Assembly: GCA_031272545.1 (NCBI GenBank)
Contig: JAISTP010000029.1
Coordinates: forward strand, 1-50,954
DNA length: 50,954 nucleotides
Reading direction: 5' to 3'
DNA from: Bacilli bacterium
GTDB taxonomy: Bacteria; Bacillota_I; Bacilli_A; JAJDGJ01
Positions 45,431 through 50,954 of the stretch are shown here, in pieces (within the stretch, counting starts at the first letter, position 1; every line of letters begins with the position of its first letter). The notes below the pieces were generated by a model. The model searched no databases and was not told the DNA's origin. It saw only the letters and a program-made list of their open reading frames with translations. The translations under genes and the position numbers were made by a program.

Positions 45431-45462
45431 AAAAAACTTCTTATTTAAATAAGAAGTTTTTT
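45431..45462 (+). terminator. terminator of the PerM-like gene
   Basis: A perfect palindrome with half-arm AAAAAACTTCTTATTT ends in TTTTTT; it directly follows the stop. Confidence 0.85.
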
Positions 45463-45510
45463 AATTGTGTTTATTATTTAACTATTGAGCATATCATATT
45501 ACTTTATACA

Positions 45511-45532
45511 AACTTAATAGTATGATTAAGTT
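45511..45532 (+). promoter_or_regulatory. inverted repeat, possible operator for the aldehyde dehydrogenase gene
   Basis: AACTTAAT (45511-45518), 6 nt, ATTAAGTT (45525-45532). It lies 31 nt before the start, where a promoter is expected. TATGAT (45521-45526) or TATAAG (45532-45537) could be the -10, but no clear -35 exists. Confidence 0.45.
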
Positions 45533-45563
45533 ATAAGTAATAGATATGAAAGGAGAATGGCTT

Positions 45564-47045
45564 ATGAAAGAAAAAGCTAACATTCAAGATGAATATTTAA
45601 TGTATATTAATGGAGAATGGACTAAAGGAAGCGAAGGTAAAACCTTAGATGCTATTAGTCCAGCCAATGGTGAACATCTAGCTACAATAATTGATGCAAC
45701 AAATAAAGATGTTGATATGGCAATTGAAGCAGCTAATGTTGCTTTAAAAGAATGGCGTAAAACAAGTATTGAAGAAAGAAGCACTTTATTATTAAAGATT
45801 GCAAATTTAATTGATGAAAACAAAGAACACTTAGCATTAGTTGAAACATTAGACAATGGTAAACCAATTAGAGAAACAATGAGTATAGATGTACCACTTA
45901 GTGCTGATCATTTTCGTTATTTTGCTGGAGTTATTAGAAGTGAAGAAGGAGCTGCTCAAGTATTCGATGAAGATACTTTAAGTATTGTTTTAAGAGAACC
46001 AATTGGTGTTGTTGGACAAATTATTCCATGGAACTTTCCATTGTTAATGGCTGCTTGGAAATTAGCTCCAGCGCTTGCTATGGGAAATACAATAGTAATT
46101 CATCCATCATCTTCAACATCATTAAGTATTCTTGAACTTGCGAAATTAATGGATCAAGTATTACCAAAAGGAGTAGTTAATGTAGTTACAGGTAAAGGAA
46201 GTAAATCAGGTGAATATATGTTACATCATGAAGGACTTGCTAAATTAGCTTTTACTGGTTCAACTGAGGTAGGATATCGTGTCGCAAAAGCGGCAGCTGA
46301 TCGTTTAATTCCATCAACATTGGAATTAGGTGGTAAATCAGCCAATATCTTCTTTAATGATTGTAATATTGAAAAAGCAATTGAAGGTGCACAACTTGGA
46401 ATCTTATTCAATCAAGGACAAGTATGTTGTGCTGGATCTAGAATATTTGTCCAAGAAGGAATTTATGATAGTTTTGTTAAAGAATTAATAAGTGCTTTTG
46501 AAAAGATTAAAGTAGATTTTCCATGGAAAGAAGATACTCAAATGGGCGCACAAGTTAATGAAGGACAAGCAGAAATAATCTTAAATTATATTGATATTGC
46601 AAAAAAAGAAGGCGCAACTATTGCTACTGGTGGATATCGTTTAACTAAAAATGATTTAGATAAAGGTGTTTATATTGCACCAACATTAATAACAGATGTT
46701 GATAATAAGATGCGTGTAGCTCAAGAAGAAATATTTGGACCAGTTGCTGTTGTCATTAAATTTAAAGATGCTGAAGATGTAATTAAAATGGCTAATGATT
46801 CACAATATGGTTTAGCTGCCGGTGTATGGACCAAAGATTTAAATACAGCTATTAAAGTAAGTCGTGCTTTAGAGTCAGGACGTGTATGGGTAAATACTTA
46901 TAATCAATTACCAGCTGGAACACCATTTGGTGGTTATAAAAAATCAGGTATTGGTCGTGAAACATATAAATCAATGATTGATGCTTATTCTCAAACAAAG
47001 AATATTTATATTAGTACTAGTGATAAAAAACTAGGATTATTCTAA
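45564..47045 (+). CDS. NAD(P)-dependent aldehyde dehydrogenase
   Basis: 493 residues from the ATG at 45564, chosen for GGAG at 8 nt. Catalytic Asn in PWNFPLLMAAWKLAPAL, Glu in TLELGGKSANIFF (about 254) and the nucleophile in GQVCCAGSR (about Cys 288); GSTEVG and EEIFGPVA are family marks. The usual KPSE/KPAE cofactor-binding motif reads HPSS (VIHPSSSTSLS), so the Lys that holds the NAD(P) adenosine ribose is replaced. It oxidises an aldehyde to a carboxylate; the substrate is unknown. It is a single gene behind a possible operator. Confidence 0.93.
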   Translation: MKEKANIQDEYLMYINGEWTKGSEGKTLDAISPANGEHLATIIDATNKDVDMAIEAANVALKEWRKTSIEERSTLLLKIANLIDENKEHLALVETLDNGKPIRETMSIDVPLSADHFRYFAGVIRSEEGAAQVFDEDTLSIVLREPIGVVGQIIPWNFPLLMAAWKLAPALAMGNTIVIHPSSSTSLSILELAKLMDQVLPKGVVNVVTGKGSKSGEYMLHHEGLAKLAFTGSTEVGYRVAKAAADRLIPSTLELGGKSANIFFNDCNIEKAIEGAQLGILFNQGQVCCAGSRIFVQEGIYDSFVKELISAFEKIKVDFPWKEDTQMGAQVNEGQAEIILNYIDIAKKEGATIATGGYRLTKNDLDKGVYIAPTLITDVDNKMRVAQEEIFGPVAVVIKFKDAEDVIKMANDSQYGLAAGVWTKDLNTAIKVSRALESGRVWVNTYNQLPAGTPFGGYKKSGIGRETYKSMIDAYSQTKNIYISTSDKKLGLF

Positions 47046-47063
47046 AATATTATTAGAATATTT

Positions 47064-47106
47064 AAAAACCAAGTATTTAGTATAAAACTAAGAACTTGGT
47101 TTTTAT
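47064..47106. terminator. bidirectional terminator
   Basis: AAAACCAAGT and ACTTGGTTTT pair around 19 nt; the loop has a small inner pairing TTAGT/ACTAA. It serves the aldehyde dehydrogenase gene and the convergent pseudogene. Confidence 0.75.
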
Positions 47107-48407
47107 TTACTTATTACCTTAATAAATTGGTTAATCGCATAAAGCGGTATTGAAAAAATATTATCCTTTATATTAAAATTTAATAATGAACACTTAATGC
47201 ATATACTAGGATTATATTTATTAATATATGATGCTAAACTTTTAGCTTTTACATTTAATCCTGATTTTACTTCTATAGGAATAATAGTATTATTATAATC
47301 AACAATAAAATCTAATTCTGCTGTATTTTTTACTGTACTCCAATAATATAGATCAATAGAATCTAAACAATTTAATTGTTGAAAAACAAATTGTTCAGCT
47401 AAAGCTCCTTTATAATTAGATAAAAGATTACCATCTTCTTTTATTGACTCATATTCAACTTTATACATTCTTGATAGTAGACCAATATCATTAAAATAAA
47501 CTTTAAAAATACTTTCTTTTTTTTCACTTAATAAAGGAACACTGATATTCTTTACATTGTATAGTTTATAAATCAATCCATATTTTTCTAGCCATGTTAA
47601 TGAATTTTAATATTTTTTTGAATTAGCTCCAGTACTAATATTACTATATTTAAAAATATTATTTTCTTTAGCAAGTTGTAATGGAATAGAATCTAAAGTT
47701 GCTAAATTTTTAATAGATTAATCATCTGTTGAATGTTTATTAATATCAGTTTTATAATTACTTAATATTTCATCTTGTATTGCATTAGCCATACTAATAT
47801 TTTTATTAATGCTAAAATTATAAACTACTTCAGGCATACCACCAATAATGTAATATAATTTTAATAATTCTATAAATTTACTCGCAAATTTATTAATTAA
47901 ATCTAATTTTAATGCATTAAGTAAATTTAAATAATTATCCTCCTTTAATACCATTAAAAACTCTTCAAAATCCATAGGATACATATTAATGGTATTTACT
48001 TTACCTACAGGAAAGCCAGTTTTAGATAATTTAATTCCAAGCAAAGAACCAGCACATGCAATATGATAATCATTATTATCTTCGTTAAAATATTTTAATG
48101 ATGTTAAAGCTCTAGGTGCTTCTTGAATTTCATCAAAAATTAATAAGGTATTATTCTTTATTATTTTAGTATTAAAATAAGTTTCAATTTCAAAGATTAT
48201 CCTATTAGTATCATAATCATTATCAAATATTTTCTTTAAAAAATCATCTTTTCCAAAATTTAATTTAATAACATTATCATATAATTTCCCTAAAGCATTC
48301 TCTAAAATCCATTTTTTACCTACTTGTCTTGCATCTTCAATTATCAAAGGTTTTCTATTAGCACTTTTTTCCCATTCAATTAATTTTTTAGTTATCTTTC
48401 TTTCCAT
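47103..48407 (-). pseudogene. AAA (AAA_14) / DUF4143 ATPase with two in-frame stops
   Basis: One frame of 434 codons, the normal length of this family, is cut by TAA at 47718-47720 and TAA at 47607-47609. The reading continues sensibly through both (SIKNLATLDSIPLQLAKENN after the first, NSLTWLEKYGLIYKLYNV after the second). The N part (from ATG 48407) holds DARQVGKKW where GARQVGKT is expected, so the Walker A loop has lost Gly and Thr, and LLIFDEIQEAPRAL as Walker B. The C part is the DUF4143 domain with ELDFIVDYN and PIEVKSG, a PD-(D/E)XK-like core. The substrate of the intact family is unknown. Probably inactive. Confidence 0.8.
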
Positions 48408-48444
48408 GATAACCACCATTATTAATAACATCATTTATCACTTT

Positions 48445-48472
48445 TGCCTATTATTCCTAGGAATAATAGGCA
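48445..48472. repeat. 28-bp perfect palindrome (CCTAGG centre)
   Basis: Half-arm TGCCTATTATTCCT, exact. No T run follows on the minus strand, so it is not an ordinary terminator for ctfB. It lies 6 nt from the next palindrome and shares its TTCCTAGGAA core. Confidence 0.7.
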
Positions 48473-48478
48473 TACAAA

Positions 48479-48504
48479 AGCACTTTTTCCTAGGAAAAAG
48501 TGCT
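48479..48504 (-). terminator. 26-bp perfect palindrome, likely ctfAB terminator
   Basis: Half-arm AGCACTTTTTCCT, exact. On the minus strand it is followed by TTTGTATG. It lies 26 nt after the ctfB stop. Centre CCTAGG as in the neighbouring palindrome and in the terminator at 8788-8813. Confidence 0.65.
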
Positions 48505-48530
48505 GTATAATAAATATAATTTAAATTTTG

Positions 48531-49172
48531 TTAAAAAGTTTTAACATTATCAGCTACTTTTACTTCAGCTTCAGTTAATGATAATACTTCTTCAACACTA
48601 CTTTCTGAAGCAACTTCAGTTAATAATAAGTAATTATCTTTTACTTCAAAGACAGCTAATTCAGTAACTATCATATCAACACATTTCATACCAGTTAAAG
48701 GTAACTTACATTTTTTTAATATTTTAATAGCTCCTTTAGCTGTATGAGTCATAGCTACAATTACTTTTTTAGCACCAGTTACTAAGTCCATGGCACCACC
48801 CATACCAGGAATTAATTTACCTGGAATCATATAATTAGCCATATTTCCTTCTTGATCAACTTCTAAGCTTCCTAAAACAGTAGCACCAACATGCCCACCT
48901 CTGATTAAAGCAAATGATAATGCTGAATCAAAGAAAGCACCATAATCAGTAATATCAGCACTTGTTCCTCCAGCATCAGTAATATAAGGATCGGCTTCTT
49001 TACCTTCTAAACCAATTAATCCAGTCATTCCATTTTCTGATTGTAATACTACTTCAATACCATCAGGAATGTAATTAGCAACCATAGTTGGTAAACCAAT
49101 TCCTAAATTAACTAGTTCACCATCTTTCATTTCTAAAGCTACACGACGAGCTATTTTTTCTTTTGCATCCAT
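48531..49172 (-). CDS. 3-oxoacid/acetate CoA-transferase subunit B
   Basis: 213 residues. The catalytic Glu lies in LQSENGMTG (Glu about 46), and GIGLPTMVANYIP and PGMGGAMDLV are family marks. With the adjacent subunit A it moves CoA between short-chain acids (acetoacetate, acetate, butyrate types; AtoA/ScoB/CtfB group). Which acids cannot be told. It starts directly after the A subunit and ends at a palindromic terminator. Confidence 0.92.
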   Translation of the reverse strand: MDAKEKIARRVALEMKDGELVNLGIGLPTMVANYIPDGIEVVLQSENGMTGLIGLEGKEADPYITDAGGTSADITDYGAFFDSALSFALIRGGHVGATVLGSLEVDQEGNMANYMIPGKLIPGMGGAMDLVTGAKKVIVAMTHTAKGAIKILKKCKLPLTGMKCVDMIVTELAVFEVKDNYLLLTEVASESSVEEVLSLTEAEVKVADNVKTF

Positions 49173-49823
49173 TTACATTTCCTCCTGTATTACATAATCT
49201 ACAAGTACACCTGGTATTTTAATAAGATTAGGATCTAAATGATCAACAATTTCTTCAGCAGCAACAATAACTTTTTCACCACTTAAAGCCATTACTTCAT
49301 TAGAATTAATTCTAGTACCTCTTAATACACAATTCCCAAAATGATCTGCTTGATAAGCTTGAACTATCGCAACATCACCTTTAATAGCTTCTTCTAATAT
49401 ATAATCTTTACCTTTAATATTAATAATTTGTCTACCTTTTGCGACTTCAGTTCCAACACCAGTAGGTGTTAAAATTCCACCTAAGCCACAACCGCCAGCT
49501 CTTATTGCTTCAACTAAAGTACCCATTGGTAATAATTTAACTTCCATACTACCATCTTTCATTTTATCTTGAGCTACTGGATCTTTTCCAATATGAGAGA
49601 CAACTAATGTTTTAATATTTCCACTAGCAACTAATGGTCCAATACCATTATCAGGAAAAGAAGCATCAATGGTATAAACTGTTAAATCTTTAATATTATT
49701 ATTTATAATTTCATCCACAATTACTTTAGGTGTTCCTCCACCTAAAAAACCAGAAGCTAAAACATGCATCCCATCTTTAATTACCTCTTTAACAATACTT
49801 TTATCTACAACTTTACTTTTCAT
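49173..49823 (-). CDS. 3-oxoacid/acetate CoA-transferase subunit A
   Basis: 216 residues, AtoD/ScoA/CtfA group: GGGTPKVIVDEI near 28-39 as the CoA-binding loop, GTLVEAIRAGGCGLGGILTPTG near 101-122 and ADHFGNCVLRGTRIN near 160-174. It works as a heterodimer with subunit B, whose start codon follows its stop without gap. It lies 13 nt after the second esterase gene. Confidence 0.92.
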   Translation of the reverse strand: MKSKVVDKSIVKEVIKDGMHVLASGFLGGGTPKVIVDEIINNNIKDLTVYTIDASFPDNGIGPLVASGNIKTLVVSHIGKDPVAQDKMKDGSMEVKLLPMGTLVEAIRAGGCGLGGILTPTGVGTEVAKGRQIINIKGKDYILEEAIKGDVAIVQAYQADHFGNCVLRGTRINSNEVMALSGEKVIVAAEEIVDHLDPNLIKIPGVLVDYVIQEEM

Positions 49824-49836
49824 ACACTCACTCTTT

Positions 49837-50676
49837 CTATAATACTAATTTTCCACCTCGAACACTTTTAGTATCCAAAGGTATATTTAACCATTCAATC
49901 GCTTTTTTAATTGCTGGATTCCAATAATCCCAATTATGTTCTCCTTCACCTTCTAGCCAAGTCACATCATAACCTAATTCAAGTAAATAATTTTTAAACT
50001 TAACATTATAATTGTTTAAAAAATCTTGTTTGCCACAAGCTAGAAAAATATCTGGTAAAGGTTTATTATCATCAATTATTTTTTTGGCCATATAATTATA
50101 ATCCCATTTTGAATTATTAATATCTTCTAATTTTTCAACTCCAAAAATATTTTCATATTGTTTTCTAGTGAAAAAGGCTTTTTGTGTATCATCAGCAGTT
50201 AAAATCATTTCTTTATTAACACCACTAGATAAACCAATAACTTTACTAAATGTTTCTGGATAATTAAAGGCTACAATTAATGCTCCATATCCACCCATTG
50301 AATAACCACCAATAAAGGTATCTTCTCTTTTATCAGATAAATTAAAAGTTTGTCTAGTAAACTTAACTAATTCTTCACCAATTAATTTACAATGATATTC
50401 ATCATTCACTTCTGAATCAACATAGAATTTATTTTCTCCAGCTGGCATTACCACACATAGATTATAATCATTAGCAAGTGCTTGAATATTAGAATATGAA
50501 TCCCAAATAGTATGACCATTTAATAAACCATGTAAAAGATATAAAGTTTTATACGGTTTTTCTTTTAAAGGTTCATCTTGTTGGTTTAAATATATTTTAT
50601 CACTTGGAATAATGATATTAAAAGTTGTAAATCTACGTAATGATTTAGCATAAAAATTCATTGTTGCTAAAGCCAT
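49837..50676 (-). CDS. esterase, PF00756-like alpha/beta hydrolase (copy 2)
   Basis: About 279 residues from the ATG at 50676, with GGGGTGAT upstream; this start also matches the paralogue (MALATMNFYAKS versus MAVAEVNFFSQN). Nucleophile in GGYSMGGYGAL (Ser about 126), oxyanion loop LLHGLLNG and GEGEHNWDYW with the His. Its close paralogue at 31944-32798 is a single gene. Being first in an operon with a CoA-transferase suggests a role in short-chain acyl-ester metabolism. Confidence 0.88.
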   Translation of the reverse strand: MALATMNFYAKSLRRFTTFNIIIPSDKIYLNQQDEPLKEKPYKTLYLLHGLLNGHTIWDSYSNIQALANDYNLCVVMPAGENKFYVDSEVNDEYHCKLIGEELVKFTRQTFNLSDKREDTFIGGYSMGGYGALIVAFNYPETFSKVIGLSSGVNKEMILTADDTQKAFFTRKQYENIFGVEKLEDINNSKWDYNYMAKKIIDDNKPLPDIFLACGKQDFLNNYNVKFKNYLLELGYDVTWLEGEGEHNWDYWNPAIKKAIEWLNIPLDTKSVRGGKLVL

Positions 50677-50828
50677 ATTTATCACCCCTATATTATATAA
50701 TTATAAATTTACTACATATAATATTTTAAAGTTATTTAATTAATAATTCAATGATATTAATAAAATAAATAATAAATAAACAGTTTATTAGTTAAATAAT
50801 TAAATTTATAACTATTTTATAGATAGAA

Positions 50829-50954
50829 TTATTGTGCATCATCTAAAGTTCCACAAATTAGAGGTTCATCAAGTTCTTTTTTATTTCCTAATAAAATAAC
50901 GATACATAAAATAATACCAATTAATAAACCAGCTGCAGCTCCACCAATATGAGG
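50829..50954 (-). CDS. C-terminal end of a rhomboid-like membrane protein (partial)
   Basis: Only the last 41 codons lie in the window. PHIGGAAAGLLIGIILCIVI resembles the last conserved helix of rhomboid intramembrane proteases, whose catalytic His sits in a HIGG motif, followed by a short acidic tail. The assignment rests on this one motif; another polytopic membrane protein is possible. Confidence 0.55.
   Translation of the reverse strand, partial: PHIGGAAAGLLIGIILCIVILLGNKKELDEPLICGTLDDAQ

Noticed and set aside
1-50954. CRISPR array, prophage, insertion sequence or replication origin
   Set aside because: No regularly spaced repeats, phage structural genes, transposases or DnaA-box clusters were noticed.

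Overview
The window is a very A+T-rich chromosomal segment from a wall-bearing Bacilli-type Firmicute. The evidence is RNA polymerase delta subunit (rpoE), EzrA, a short 4.5S-type SRP RNA without an Alu domain, the tadA/dnaX/ybaB/recR cluster, SAM-I and THF riboswitches, MurE/MurA, and teichoic-acid type genes (TagG/TagH-like exporter, two TagF-like polymerase fusions). Codon use and A+T richness suggest a gut Erysipelotrichia/RF39-like, Mollicutes-related branch, but that placement is inference. The standard code fits: Trp is TGG, stops are mostly TAA/TAG, and TGA ends two genes. No tRNA, rRNA, CRISPR array, prophage or insertion sequence was seen.

Layout. 0-5.2 kb: metK under a SAM-I riboswitch, a divergent two-gene operon of unknown membrane proteins, an Amt ammonium channel, a small ribbon-helix-helix-like protein. 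4.6-8.8 kb: rsmE, then mtaB-murE-deoC joined by 14-nt overlaps. 8.8-14.2 kb: information-processing operon tadA-dnaX-ybaB-recR-aminotransferase, an unlisted 44-residue membrane protein and a 5-6-helix membrane protein, with the SRP RNA gene just upstream of tadA. 14.2-19 kb: MFS and two tandem EamA transporters, a YbaK-type deacylase, a secreted L,D-transpeptidase with tyrosine-rich repeats. 19.2-27.8 kb: surface-polymer locus (GT2-TagF fusion, TagH, TagG, GalE, TagF-GT4-GT2 fusion). 28.2-31.9 kb: HD hydrolase-DUF1934-argS-rpoE operon. 31.9-36.4 kb: esterase, decayed flavodoxin/ferredoxin gene, murA, thiI. 36.4-39.2 kb: DpnII-like restriction-modification island. 39.2-42.1 kb: cysteine desulfurase and ezrA. 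42.2-47 kb: thioredoxin-like lipoprotein, mntP, folT under a THF riboswitch, AI-2E-type permease, aldehyde dehydrogenase. 47.1-51 kb: an AAA/DUF4143 ATPase pseudogene, a CoA-transferase operon with a second esterase, and the end of a rhomboid-like gene.

How genes work together. The cysteine desulfurase and ThiI form a tRNA 4-thiouridine pair, normally neighbours, here separated by the restriction-modification operon (M - second M - R in the DpnII order). GalE, the two TagF-like fusions and TagGH look like one pathway that builds, decorates and exports a polyol-phosphate surface polymer. MurE, MurA, L,D-transpeptidase and EzrA serve wall synthesis and division. CtfA/CtfB with the adjacent esterase suggest short-chain acyl-CoA/ester metabolism.

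Most interesting points: the split ezrA-nifS | thiI neighbourhood with palindromes and an imperfect direct repeat at the nifS 3' end; an ATG/GTG/TTG start-codon gradient across the restriction-modification operon; the folT leader, where one hairpin could act as both terminator and ribosome-site mask; three 14-nt gene overlaps with nearly the same sequence; an acidic DnaX linker carrying a clamp-binding-like motif; a three-domain TagF-GT4-GT2 protein behind a possible attenuator; and two genes caught in decay. No wholly new multi-gene system could be demonstrated from sequence alone.
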